Positions 46,999-53,825 of a stretch of 64,000 nucleotides of DNA are shown piece by piece (positions within the stretch are counted from its first letter, which is position 1; every line of letters begins with the position of its first letter). The position numbers and the translations under genes were made by a program. This stretch comes from Suilimivivens sp964393865. Lineage in GTDB: Bacteria > Bacillota > Clostridia > Lachnospirales > Lachnospiraceae. The stretch covers positions 62,001 through 126,000 of the forward strand of contig CAYMUW010000002.1 of the NCBI GenBank assembly GCA_964393865.1, written 5' to 3'. The notes under the pieces are model-generated. The model made no database searches. It was not told where the DNA came from and worked only from the letters and a program-made list of their open reading frames with translations.

Positions 46999-47643
46999 TT
47001 AAAAGATGATTGGCACGTCCGGCGCACCCTTCTCCAGTTTGACCGGCTGGTTATTCTGTGGCTGTGTGAACGGCTGTGCCTGTCTTGCGCGGTTCTTCTC
47101 CGCTTCCGCTTTCTTCGCCGCCTCGTCCTTTTCCTCCTGCGTCTGATAGAAGTGGTCTTTCTCATTCTCCTTAGACAGATAATCAGATAAGCCCATGAAA
47201 GTCCCATCCTTCCACTTCAAACCATCCTCGCCCATGATTTCGTCCATAAGCGATTTTCTTGTGCGGTCGGAAGAGATACCAAGTTTGTCAAACTCCGCTT
47301 TGAGATAATCAGACTGGTCGCGGCGTAAAATCTGCGCCTTTGCGTCCTTCTCCGCTTTCTCGGCGCGTTCCTTGTAGTCGGCAATCTGCTTATTAAGCCC
47401 TTCCACATCCACGCCGGAAAGATTCTTGACCTGATCCTCCAAGTCCGTGATGGTCTTGGTGGAATCGTCAAGCTGCGACTGGATAGCTTTGGCATTATCC
47501 TCTGCCGCCGTCAGCTTCTTGGTCTGCTTCTCATAGTCTGCAACGGTCTTGTAATTCTCGCTGACCGCCGTATTGATGGCCACTTTCTGTTCATCCGTTA
47601 CCTCGATACCTGCATCCTTCAAAATCTGTTCAATGTTCTTCAT
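46999..47643 (-). CDS. scaffolding protein (phage GP20 family)
   Basis: 214 residues from MKNIEQILKDAGIEVTDEQKVAINTAVSENYKTVADYEKQ, the opening of GP20-type scaffolds. A long coiled coil (KKLTAAEDNAKAIQSQLDDSTKTITDLEDQV...) follows, then DRTRKSLMDEIMGEDGLKW and a basic/Gln-rich tail (RARQAQPFTQPQNNQP). It guides capsid assembly and leaves before packaging. GGAGG lies upstream. Confidence 0.88.
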   Translation of the reverse strand: MKNIEQILKDAGIEVTDEQKVAINTAVSENYKTVADYEKQTKKLTAAEDNAKAIQSQLDDSTKTITDLEDQVKNLSGVDVEGLNKQIADYKERAEKAEKDAKAQILRRDQSDYLKAEFDKLGISSDRTRKSLMDEIMGEDGLKWKDGTFMGLSDYLSKENEKDHFYQTQEEKDEAAKKAEAEKNRARQAQPFTQPQNNQPVKLEKGAPDVPIIF

Positions 47644-47718
47644 GTTCCGTTTTTCCTCCATACATTTTTTTACGCGCTGTCCGCGTGTGAGAGTGAGCGT
47701 TTATACCGCGCCCGGTAA

Positions 47719-47792
47719 TGGATAGGCGTGGGGTCGAACCACGCGAACAAACACTACAATGTGAGTATGACATTTCCGCTCTGCCACTATCC
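47719..47792 (-). tRNA. tRNA-like sequence, probably degenerate
   Basis: 74 nt on the minus strand. The T arm is perfect (CGTGG-TTCGACC-CCACG) and the acceptor pairs at six of seven positions (GGATAG with CTATCC), with discriminator A and no encoded CCA. The D loop has AGAGCGG. The anticodon stem does not pair in any register; TGT (Thr) is the likeliest anticodon by position. It may be a decayed phage tRNA or a tRNA-like element of the late leader. Confidence 0.4.
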
Positions 47793-48061
47793 GCACCATT
47801 TTATGACCGCAAGGGCTGTGTGGGATTTTAATGTCTTTACTGACACACGAAACGCAAAATTGATTTTTACGTCACAGAAAACCTTTTCTACACAAGGTAG
47901 ATAGGTGAATGTAAACCTTCGGCTAAAGCGTGTAGTTTCTGTTTTCCTTTCCGCGAATTGGTGTCTGCACAACCGCTTTAACCGAATCCCCGCGAGCCTT
48001 GTGGCGGCTCTTTGCTCAGCATTCCGCTACGGGGTGAAAGGAGGGCAAATATGATTGCCTC
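47793..48061 (-). other. untranslated region before the capsid operon
   Basis: About 270 bp without a convincing gene. It contains several small inverted repeats (for example GAGCC/GGCTC near 47995-48015). As it lies between an upstream leftward terminator and the scaffold gene, it probably holds the promoter of the head genes, but I cannot point to convincing -35 and -10 boxes. Confidence 0.4.
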
Positions 48062-48109
48062 AAATAAAAGAAAAAGCAGACAATCCACCGTTTTCGGTGA
48101 ATCATCTGC
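48062..48109 (-). terminator. intrinsic terminator, leftward
   Basis: On the minus strand the stem GCAGA..TTCACCG / CGGTGGA..TCTGC has an AAAA loop and is followed by TTTTTCTTTTATTT. Strong terminator for the 47-codon gene and anything read from further right; the capsid operon must start beyond it. Confidence 0.85.
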
Positions 48110-48147
48110 CACACTAAGCACTTATTATTGCGCACTCGCAATAACGA

Positions 48148-48291
48148 TTATTTTATTTTCTTCCTGTCATTGGTATAAATCACTATACCGTCTTTTGCCG
48201 TCCGTATCTCAATTTCTTTCCCATTGGAAAGCGCTTTTGCCATATCGGACGCTTTTGTTTCTATGATGATTTTGATTTCTTGCTCTTCCAT
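48148..48291 (-). CDS. 47-residue hypothetical protein, possibly leaderless
   Basis: MEEQEIKIIIETKASDMAKALSNGKEIEIRTAKDGIVIYTNDRKKIK, a strand-helix-strand pattern. No SD precedes the ATG; instead TTGTTT, 17 bp and TATACT end one base before it, so a transcript could start at or near the ATG. A strong terminator follows at 48109. Confidence 0.55.
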   Translation of the reverse strand: MEEQEIKIIIETKASDMAKALSNGKEIEIRTAKDGIVIYTNDRKKIK

Positions 48292-48333
48292 GAGTATAGC
48301 ATAACACGCCTTGATAAACAATTTGTACCATTT

Positions 48334-48522
48334 TTAATTTTCCCTTTTTATTTTTTCCTCTAAGGCTTCAATGATATATTCATTCAGGCTCATTCCCTTT
48401 TCTTCGGCAATCCTCATGTACCTCTCTTTGTCCTTTTTATCGACCCTTAATTTATATTCGCCTTTGCTTTTCAGATATTTTTTAATTGCTTTTGCCTGCG
48501 CCTCTGTATACGCTCCGCTCAT
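48334..48522 (-). CDS. ribbon-helix-helix regulator
   Basis: 62 residues. After a basic helix (TEAQAKAIKKYLKSKGEYKL) comes RVDKKDKERYMRIAEEKGMSLNEYIIEALEEKIKREN, an Arc-type strand-helix-helix. AGGAGG upstream. It is divergent from three rightward small genes; 13-bp repeats in the shared promoter region are likely operators. Confidence 0.75.
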   Translation of the reverse strand: MSGAYTEAQAKAIKKYLKSKGEYKLRVDKKDKERYMRIAEEKGMSLNEYIIEALEEKIKREN

Positions 48523-48588
48523 AATGCACCTCCCTCATAACAATACCACATTTTTTGTATATGGGTATATATACATATTGCACAAATC

Positions 48589-48646
48589 TATGGGGTTATA
48601 TTTTGTAAATCTGCCTATTGAAATATATGGGGTTATATATTACAAT
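48589..48646 (+). promoter_or_regulatory. rightward promoter with 13-bp direct repeats
   Basis: TTGAAA (48618-48623), 17-bp spacer, TACAAT (48641-48646). TATGGGGTTATAT occurs at 48589-48601 and again at 48626-48638, inside the spacer; a similar TATGGGTATATAT lies near 48559. Probable binding sites for the neighbouring ribbon-helix-helix protein. Confidence 0.7.
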
Positions 48647-48676
48647 GGAATCATCAAAAGAACGGAGGAAACGGAT

Positions 48677-48859
48677 ATGAGAAAATGTTATCAGGTGTTT
48701 TATATAATCAAGAGAAACCGACACGAGGAACTTAACCATATGTTTATTATGGCAAACAATGGGAAAGAAGCTTGTAAGCAATGCAAGGCTATTGTATTTG
48801 AAAAAACTGGAAGAAACGCTTTCAGGCCAACTATCAATGTTGAAAATCTTATAAAATAA
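48677..48859 (+). CDS. hypothetical small protein, 60 residues
   Basis: MRKCYQVFYIIKRNRHEELNHMFIMANNGKEACKQCKAIVFEKTGRNAFRPTINVENLIK after GGAGG. Basic strand-helix pattern. First of three rightward accessory genes controlled from the promoter above. Function unknown. Confidence 0.65.
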   Translation: MRKCYQVFYIIKRNRHEELNHMFIMANNGKEACKQCKAIVFEKTGRNAFRPTINVENLIK

Positions 48860-48897
48860 TCACCCACCCCGGAGGAACGAGGGTAGAAAGGATAATT

Positions 48898-49086
48898 ATG
48901 AATCAAAATTATGCAACGGCAACTAACAGGGAATTGGATAATGCTTATCGGGAAGCTAAAAACGGTGACAAATACGGTATTCTTGTAGAAATGGCAAAGC
49001 GTATCAATCGTCACATGATTACGCCTGATATATTGCCAATATTTAGGCAATATAAATTGAACGGCGCACAGGGTGACAGATATTGA
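48898..49086 (+). CDS. hypothetical small protein, 62 residues
   Basis: MNQNYATATNRELDNAYREAKNGDKYGILVEMAKRINRHM... helical. Its leader (GGAGGAACGAGGGTAGAAAGGA) resembles the leader of the next gene. Second gene of the rightward accessory set. Function unknown. Confidence 0.65.
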   Translation: MNQNYATATNRELDNAYREAKNGDKYGILVEMAKRINRHMITPDILPIFRQYKLNGAQGDRY

Positions 49087-49141
49087 ACAGATTTAAGCAT
49101 AATCCCATCCAGGAGGTTGCGAGGATAGAAAGGAAAGAAAT

Positions 49142-49326
49142 ATGCGAACATACAAAGAATGGATTGAAAACAGAAAGCGTGAATGGATTGGAAAGACGGT
49201 AGAATATGAAAACAGTAAATACAATGTCGTTGACGTTGATTATAACGGGTTTTGCTTATAGACAAGAAAGCGCATTTTACTGATACAACAGCGGTTTCAA
49301 TAACAAATGTTAAGGCGGTAGAATAA
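49142..49326 (+). pseudogene. small gene frameshifted in a T run
   Basis: 39 codons (MRTYKEWIENRKREWIGKTVEYENSKYNVVDVDYNGFCL) and a stop at 49261. One more T in the TTTT run at 49251-49254 would continue LLIDKKAHFTDTTAVSITNVKAVE to a stop at 49326, giving a compact beta-rich protein of about 61 residues. A terminator follows directly. Either decayed or a homopolymer error in the assembly. Confidence 0.6.
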
Positions 49327-49343
49327 CCCACCGCCTTTTCTTA
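49312..49343 (+). terminator. intrinsic terminator, rightward
   Basis: AAGGCGGT / ACCGCCTT stem with a 10-base loop and a following TTCTTAA. It overlaps the last codons of the small frameshifted gene and ends the rightward accessory set. Confidence 0.75.
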
Positions 49344-49348
49344 ACCTT

Positions 49349-49383
49349 ATAAAATAAAAATAGCCTACCTGTCTTTCAGGTAG
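49349..49383 (-). terminator. intrinsic terminator, leftward
   Basis: On the minus strand CTACCTG-AAAGA-CAGGTAG is followed by GCTATTTTTATTTT. The stop codon of the 180-residue gene is part of the stem. It closes the 52.4-49.4 kb operon and isolates it from the capsid genes. Confidence 0.85.
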
Positions 49384-49907
49384 TGATACAGCCTTTCAAT
49401 GTGTGGCATCATCACATTCCGCTCCTCCACGCAATCACTATCTTTACATATCTGCATAATCATGTCGCAAGTATCGCCCACATAATCATCCAGCGCATCA
49501 AGCATACGGTTCTTGCTGCCGTTATCCCGTGCTTGGCTGTATTCGCGCTTCATCTCGCGGTACTTTTCCATGCGGTCATTGTCCCCGGCAAGGCTTGAGC
49601 CGCTGTCTCTGGAAACATACCGCCCTGTCGTCCTGCTCCTGCCCCGGCGGTAGGAATTCCCGTTTTCGTAATCGTCCCGGCTGTAATCGCCGTCACGGGA
49701 ATAGCCGCGCCCATCACGGGAATAATCCTCGCGGTCACGGGAATATCTGTCACGGGAATATTCGCCGCCGTCCTGCATCATCTCGATTTTGTCAATGCCC
49801 TTTATGATTTCCGTCAGCTTATAGGCGTTGTCGATGTTGGAGGAGGATATGCCCTTTTCCTCAATCATTTTCAGTTCTTTTTCTGCGTTCTCTCTCAATT
49901 TGTGCAT
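49365..49907 (-). CDS. protein with YSRD repeats (SR-like region)
   Basis: 180 residues. N-terminal helix (MHKLRENAEKELKMIEEKG), then a tandem region with six copies of a (Y)SRD motif (about residues 50-80), a RRGRSRTTGRYVSRDSG stretch, and a C-terminal helical domain (DRMEKYREMKREYSQARD ... DYVGDTCDMIMQICKDSDCVEERNVMMPHIERLYHYLKD). The repeated Arg/Ser/Asp/Tyr composition is that of a disordered, possibly RNA-binding or phase-separating segment. Last gene of its operon. Function unknown. Confidence 0.7.
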   Translation of the reverse strand: MHKLRENAEKELKMIEEKGISSSNIDNAYKLTEIIKGIDKIEMMQDGGEYSRDRYSRDREDYSRDGRGYSRDGDYSRDDYENGNSYRRGRSRTTGRYVSRDSGSSLAGDNDRMEKYREMKREYSQARDNGSKNRMLDALDDYVGDTCDMIMQICKDSDCVEERNVMMPHIERLYHYLKDR

Positions 49908-49909
49908 AA

Positions 49910-50329
49910 TCAGCCCTCCCTTACTGCGATCAGGTTCGCGTTCTGCATTTCAATCGCCTGTGCCGATGTGTTCACGACTGCCACATCAACGCAGCAGCCC
50001 TGCGGGACATCTACATATACCTGTGCAGACACATTAAATAAATTTTCAACCGCCGCAGGGGTGACAATCATCCTTGTGCTCTGCAATGGCTCTCCCTTGA
50101 CGGAAATCGCTACCGAAATGGCTTCTACTGTTCCATCCGCCGGTATCTGGATATTGCCCGAAAAGCTGACAAGGAATCTCGCCCTGCACTGGTTTGTCAG
50201 CCCACGAAGCGTTATCACGCCGCTTCCCTGCCTGTGTACGATACATCTGCCGCCGCACACTGCGGTTTCCGTAAATACTGCGTTCTGGTTTGCTTCAATC
50301 GTCTGCAAGCCTACGTTAGTTATCTCCAT
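49910..50329 (-). CDS. beta-rich hypothetical protein, 139 residues
   Basis: MEITNVGLQTIEANQNAVFTETAVCGGRCIVHRQGSGVITLRGLTNQCRARFLVSFSGNIQIPADGTVEAISVAISVKGEPLQ... an all-beta jelly-roll-like pattern with several Cys. It could be a small capsid-decoration or fibre-like protein. It follows the 77-residue gene by three bases. Conserved in this kind of operon as far as I recall, but unassigned. Confidence 0.65.
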   Translation of the reverse strand: MEITNVGLQTIEANQNAVFTETAVCGGRCIVHRQGSGVITLRGLTNQCRARFLVSFSGNIQIPADGTVEAISVAISVKGEPLQSTRMIVTPAAVENLFNVSAQVYVDVPQGCCVDVAVVNTSAQAIEMQNANLIAVREG

Positions 50330-50332
50330 ACT

Positions 50333-50566
50333 CTACCTCCCTATTCCATCAATCATACTCTGCATGGTTTTCTTCCACGCATCGTCTTTTTCCTTCTGCT
50401 CTGCTTTTAACTTTTCCTCATTCTCCTTATACGCCGCCTGCGCCTCCTGATTTTCCAGACGGTTCATCCAGAATATAAGGAAGTTCACATCGTCCATGGC
50501 AAGGCTGTCTTTGGAGAGAAGCGATTTGGCGTGATTTGTAAGTTTTTCTATGATTTTGTTTTTCAT
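50333..50566 (-). CDS. helical hypothetical protein, 77 residues
   Basis: MKNKIIEKLTNHAKSLLSKDSLAMDDVNFLIFWMNRLENQEAQAAYKENEEKLKAEQKEKDDAWKKTMQSMIDGIGR, with GGAGG upstream deciding the start. Mostly coiled coil with Lys/Glu. Unknown role in the operon. Confidence 0.6.
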   Translation of the reverse strand: MKNKIIEKLTNHAKSLLSKDSLAMDDVNFLIFWMNRLENQEAQAAYKENEEKLKAEQKEKDDAWKKTMQSMIDGIGR

Positions 50567-50681
50567 AATTACCTCCATAAATAGCAAAGAGCGAACCTTA
50601 TAAAAGTCCGCCCTCCGCATATCGTAATACTGCAATTAAGCAGACATATCCACTAAGGATAAGATACCTCGTTATTCAGTT

Positions 50682-51461
50682 TTAGCAGTTGCCGAAGCTG
50701 CAGTTTCCGCAGTTCCCATAGTTCCCATAGCCATTCAGACCAATGCCGAGGCTTGCCGCCCACGGATTGCATGACGGATAGGACGGAATTGGTGTCGGCT
50801 GCAAACGGTTCACAAGCTCATTCCCAACCTGTGTGATGAACTGGTTCTGCGCCGTCTGGCTTGCCTGGAACCTGAGAGACTGGTTCTCCGCTTGCAGGGT
50901 AGAAATCTTATCCTGACACAGATAATCAAGAATAGAGCGTATTCCTGCATTATGATTTTCAATGATGTCTCTGGCGTTGGTGTTCATGGTCTGCTGAAGC
51001 TGGTTTGTCTGCATCAGCATATTGTAGTTGATGTCCGCAATCTGTGTCTTTAAGTCACAGCAGCATTGCTGGAGCTGTGAGGAAAGACTGCAGATCTGCG
51101 CCGTAACGCCATTGAATCCCTGCATCATGCTCATCTGTGTGGTACTGAAACCACTCTGGATAGCGTTCTGTAAAGCCGCCGTGGAATCGCAGATAGCCGC
51201 CTGAATGTCGCGGATACCGTTGTCCAGATTGTTAAAGGCGAAGCCCTCGTTGATGTCTGCACGTGTCGCATAGCCCTGGAATCCGCTCCCATTTGTTCCA
51301 CCGCCATTGTTGCCATAGCCGCCGAAGCCGCCCCAGCCAAAAATAGCAAAAATCAGGAAAAGGATGATCCACGCTGACCAGTCTCCGCCCCAGCCGCCGT
51401 TGTTGCTGTTACTACAGCCTGACGGCTCGACGTTCATAGTAAAAGGTACTCCTGAATCCAT
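50682..51461 (-). CDS. glycine/asparagine/glutamine-rich membrane protein, 259 residues
   Basis: N-terminal Ser/Asn/Gly stretch, one membrane helix (WSAWIILFLIFAIFGWGGFGG), a Gly/Asn linker, then a long helical region rich in Gln and Asn (DIQAAICDSTAALQNAIQSGFSTTQMSMMQGF, SLSSQLQQCCCDLKTQIADINYNML) and a Gly/Cys/Asn end (YGNYGNCGNCSFGNC). A membrane-anchored helical rod is likely. The layout could suit an envelope-spanning or ejection-type virion protein; this is a guess. Confidence 0.65.
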   Translation of the reverse strand: MDSGVPFTMNVEPSGCSNSNNGGWGGDWSAWIILFLIFAIFGWGGFGGYGNNGGGTNGSGFQGYATRADINEGFAFNNLDNGIRDIQAAICDSTAALQNAIQSGFSTTQMSMMQGFNGVTAQICSLSSQLQQCCCDLKTQIADINYNMLMQTNQLQQTMNTNARDIIENHNAGIRSILDYLCQDKISTLQAENQSLRFQASQTAQNQFITQVGNELVNRLQPTPIPSYPSCNPWAASLGIGLNGYGNYGNCGNCSFGNC

Positions 51462-51515
51462 ATAATTACCTCCAATGTTTATTTACAAATCATGCGCATT
51501 GATTTTGTATCAAAT

Positions 51516-51743
51516 TTACTTCATGTTCATAAACTGCTGTAAAAGACCGCCAAGCTGGTTAGCTGTGCCTTGCAGGTCGTTTAATTGCTGCTGTGAAATC
51601 TGTCCGCTCCGCAGAAGCTCATTTATTTTATCCTGTGGATTGCCCTTGAAACTATTTTTAAAGTTAATAAAATCCTGTACAATCTTAAAAGGGTTATTCC
51701 CTGTCTGCCTGCCACCTAGAGCGGCAAATAAAGGGTTACTCAT
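51516..51743 (-). CDS. hypothetical protein, 75 residues
   Basis: MSNPLFAALGGRQTGNNPFKIVQDFINFKNSFKGNPQDKINELLRSGQISQQQLNDLQGTANQLGGLLQQFMNMK. Gln/Asn-rich amphipathic helices similar in character to the neighbouring proteins. The third of three consecutive ATGs fits the SD best. Confidence 0.6.
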   Translation of the reverse strand: MSNPLFAALGGRQTGNNPFKIVQDFINFKNSFKGNPQDKINELLRSGQISQQQLNDLQGTANQLGGLLQQFMNMK

Positions 51744-52311
51744 CATCATTTCCTCCCTTATTTCTTGCGCTTGGTCTTGCTGGTTTTGGCTTCTCCACTG
51801 TATCAGGAACAGAAAAGTTATTTACCCTGTCAAATAAAGCTTCGTACTTTCCCCGTAAATCCTCGTATTCCTCACGCTTGACATATTTAGTGTCTAAATC
51901 GTTTTCTCTTGTCTGCGTGGACTGTGGAGCGTTCTGCAGGGGGTTCTGTTGTTCCTGCATGCGCTCCGTATAATCGAATATCCGTAACGGAAGCGGCTTT
52001 CCTGTGCCGTCTGCGGATTTCAAATAAAACGCCGTGGCATTGCTGTCCATTAAAAGGACGGTTTCTCCCGGATTCACAATCCATGACCGCGCCGCCTGCT
52101 CACCGTCCACCCAGCAGTAACCCTGTCCGCTTGCCTGTGGGCGGTTCTGCGCCTGTGCTAACGGCTGCTGAACGATCTGGTTCATCTGCTGGTACTGCTG
52201 TTCCATCTGATTCATCTGCATTTCACGCTGGTTCAGGTCCTGGAGCTGCCGCTCAAGCCTCTGCCGCTCGGTCTGCAATAGACTCCTGTTCATGTTTGAA
52301 TAAACTGGCAT
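51736..52311 (-). CDS. glutamine-rich coiled-coil protein, 191 residues
   Basis: A Gln/Met-rich coiled coil (residues 10-55: LLQTERQRLERQLQDLNQREMQMNQMEQQYQQMNQ), a folded middle (GYCWVDGEQAARSWIVNPGETVLLMDSNATAFYLKSADGTGKPLPLRIFDY), and a charged end. The middle looks like a small all-beta domain found in phage proteins of this operon type. TTGGAGGAAGAAT precedes the ATG. Confidence 0.65.
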   Translation of the reverse strand: MPVYSNMNRSLLQTERQRLERQLQDLNQREMQMNQMEQQYQQMNQIVQQPLAQAQNRPQASGQGYCWVDGEQAARSWIVNPGETVLLMDSNATAFYLKSADGTGKPLPLRIFDYTERMQEQQNPLQNAPQSTQTRENDLDTKYVKREEYEDLRGKYEALFDRVNNFSVPDTVEKPKPARPSARNKGGNDDE

Positions 52312-52414
52312 ATTCTTCCTCCAATCGTTCAGATAGTTTTTTAAGGTTCATTTCATCTGTGGAAAGGTGCATATTTTTATAATCTGTGCCGCAAGGGCTA
52401 AAATTAAATAACAT
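52253..52414 (-). CDS. 53-residue protein heading the operon
   Basis: MLFNFSPCGTDYKNMHLSTDEMNLKKLSERLEEEYASLFKHEQESIADRAAEA; SD GGAGAAAC, and a small hairpin (TATGCC/GGCATA) just before it. It overlaps the next gene by 59 bases, more than usual. First gene after the terminator at 52451. Confidence 0.55.
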   Translation of the reverse strand: MLFNFSPCGTDYKNMHLSTDEMNLKKLSERLEEEYASLFKHEQESIADRAAEA

Positions 52415-52444
52415 ATAGTTTCTCCTATGCCTAAATTTTGGCAT

Positions 52445-52478
52445 AAAAATAGGACTTACTCGATGCCGAATAAGTCCT
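52445..52478 (-). terminator. intrinsic terminator, leftward
   Basis: Stem AGGACTTA / TAAGTCCT with a 12-base loop, followed on the minus strand by ATTTTTATG. It ends the 108-residue membrane gene. Confidence 0.75.
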
Positions 52479-52541
52479 TAAAATGTCCTGTAAATGTTCT
52501 ATTTTCTAACTGCTATTCCTTTTACTCCCTTCCTGTTTTTC

Positions 52542-52868
52542 CTAGTCCGTTTTTTCGTTATTCTTGTTTTCGCCATTGTTTATAATCTCCAAAATCTCAT
52601 TAATCTGCTCTGGCGTAATATCGGAACTTACAACATTCCCTTGGCTGTCTATTAAGGTATAAACGCCTGTCTGTTCTATGGTACCTGTAAAATCGTACTG
52701 CCAAAGATATGCAAATACAATAATAATAGTTCCGAAAAGAATCCCAAGCGTTGTAAAAAATGCCCTGCGCCATGATTTGGACTGTTCCTTTACAAGATCT
52801 ATTAATTCAGAAACCCACATATCATCACTGCTATTGTTATCCATTTTCTCTTTATTTTCTATTTCCAT
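52542..52868 (-). CDS. single-span membrane protein, 108 residues
   Basis: The start MEIENKEKMDNNSSDD is decided by GGAGG. A cytoplasmic helix (MWVSELIDLVKEQSKSWRRAFF), a membrane helix (TTLGILFGTIIIVFAYLW), then an outer domain (FTGTIEQTGVYTLIDSQGNVVSSDITPEQINEILEI). Its own terminator follows, so it may be expressed alone in the lysogen, as exclusion proteins are. Role unknown. Confidence 0.65.
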   Translation of the reverse strand: MEIENKEKMDNNSSDDMWVSELIDLVKEQSKSWRRAFFTTLGILFGTIIIVFAYLWQYDFTGTIEQTGVYTLIDSQGNVVSSDITPEQINEILEIINNGENKNNEKTD

Positions 52869-52914
52869 TATACATCCTCCGTTTTTTAACATTATACCAT
52901 ATCAATAAAAAACA

Positions 52915-53166
52915 TCAATCTAAAATGTTCTTCCAATATACGTTTTCAATCCATATTTTCATCTTTTTCGTGTCATTGACTTCAATCATCTTTTTATTGA
53001 CTTTTGTGCTTAAATCTCTTATCTTTTCGTAGTGCATGATTTCAGCGCATTCCATAAGAGATTTTCCCTGGCTTCTCAATGTGAAAAGCTGCTCCTCTTT
53101 TGGATTAAAATTACAAAACGTATGGTAAAATGCTAATTGCGGTTCCGTAAGGCTGGATACGTTCAA
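52915..53166 (-). CDS. putative helix-turn-helix regulator next to attR
   Basis: 83 residues from a TTG start seven bases after AAGGAG. FNPKEEQLFTLRSQGKSLMECAEIMHYEKIRDLSTKVNKKMIEV resembles the sigma-4/LuxR-type helix-turn-helix. It is the outermost phage gene at the right end, 80 bp from the sigG junction, a common place for excision or lysogeny regulators. Its link to excision is only positional. Confidence 0.6.
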   Translation of the reverse strand: MNVSSLTEPQLAFYHTFCNFNPKEEQLFTLRSQGKSLMECAEIMHYEKIRDLSTKVNKKMIEVNDTKKMKIWIENVYWKNILD

Positions 53167-53226
53167 TGGCGGTCTCCTTATTTAATCATTTGAAACAGCG
53201 AACCCCTGACTGCTAGCCTATTAGCA

Positions 53227-53250
53227 TAAACAATAACCATACCTATGATC
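53227..53250. other. right phage-host junction (attR) inside sigG
   Basis: From 53242 rightward the sequence reads Pro-Met-Ile-Val-Gly-Glu-Ile-Arg-Arg in the sigG frame; leftward the frame meets a stop at 53227-53229 and shows no sigma-factor similarity. The crossover should lie at or near CCTATGAT (53242-53249). The exact core needs the left junction, which is outside the window. Confidence 0.8.
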
Positions 53251-53736
53251 GTCGGAGAGATCAGAAGATTCCTTAGAGACAACAACTCTATCAGAGTCAG
53301 CCGTTCCCTGAAGGATACAGCCTACAAAGCAATATATGCCAAAGAAAATCTAATCCGGCAAAATATGAAGGAGCCTACCATCAATGAAATAGCCACGGAA
53401 ATCGGTATTTCCAAGGAAGACATTGTATATGCGCTGGATGCCATCCAAAATCCCATGAGCCTGTATGAGCCTATTTTTACCGACGGAGGGGATACTCTCT
53501 ATGTGATGGATCAAATCAGCGACAAAAAGAACAAGGAAGAAAACTGGGTGGAGCATTTATCACTAAGTGAGGCAATGAAAAGATTGGGCGATCGGGAGCA
53601 TGAAATTATAAGCCTTCGCTTTTTCGAGGGCAAGACCCAGATGGAAGTAGCCGATATCATCGGAATATCCCAGGCTCAGGTGTCCCGGCTTGAGAAAAAT
53701 GCGTTGAAGGTAATGAAAAACTATTTAACCGCATGA
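53245..53736 (+). pseudogene. sigG: 3' part of sigG, cut by the prophage
   Basis: 163 codons matching residues from about 98 to the end of the forespore sigma factor SigG (usual length about 260). GEIRRFLRDNNSIRVSRSLKD is the end of region 2 and start of region 3; the HTH of region 4 (GKTQMEVADIIGISQAQVSRLEKNALK) is intact. The first 97 residues, holding regions 2.1-2.4 for core binding and -10 recognition, are absent. The Met at the junction has no SD. In this configuration no working SigG can be made; excision of the prophage would be expected to rejoin the gene. Confidence 0.9.
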
Positions 53737-53825
53737 CTGTTCCATGTACCGTAAAATGCTTCCTATGAACCTTATCCCCTCCTTTCGCATACCTTACAGT
53801 ATACCTGGAAAAGGAAGGGATACAA

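Noticed and set aside
48012..48266. Rightward frame with strong SD at 48051
   Set aside because: It runs through the leftward terminator hairpin and antisense to the 47-residue gene; composition looks non-coding. A type I toxin is conceivable but unsupported.
53185..53244. In-frame extension of sigG to the left of 53245
   Set aside because: A stop lies in frame at 53227-53229 and no sigma-factor residues are seen beyond Thr-Ile-Pro.
53245..53736. Interrupted gene as sigK (classical skin site)
   Set aside because: The residues around the junction (PMIVGEIRR-FLRDNN, VSRSLKD) and the following ymxH and nearby sigE fit SigG, not SigK.
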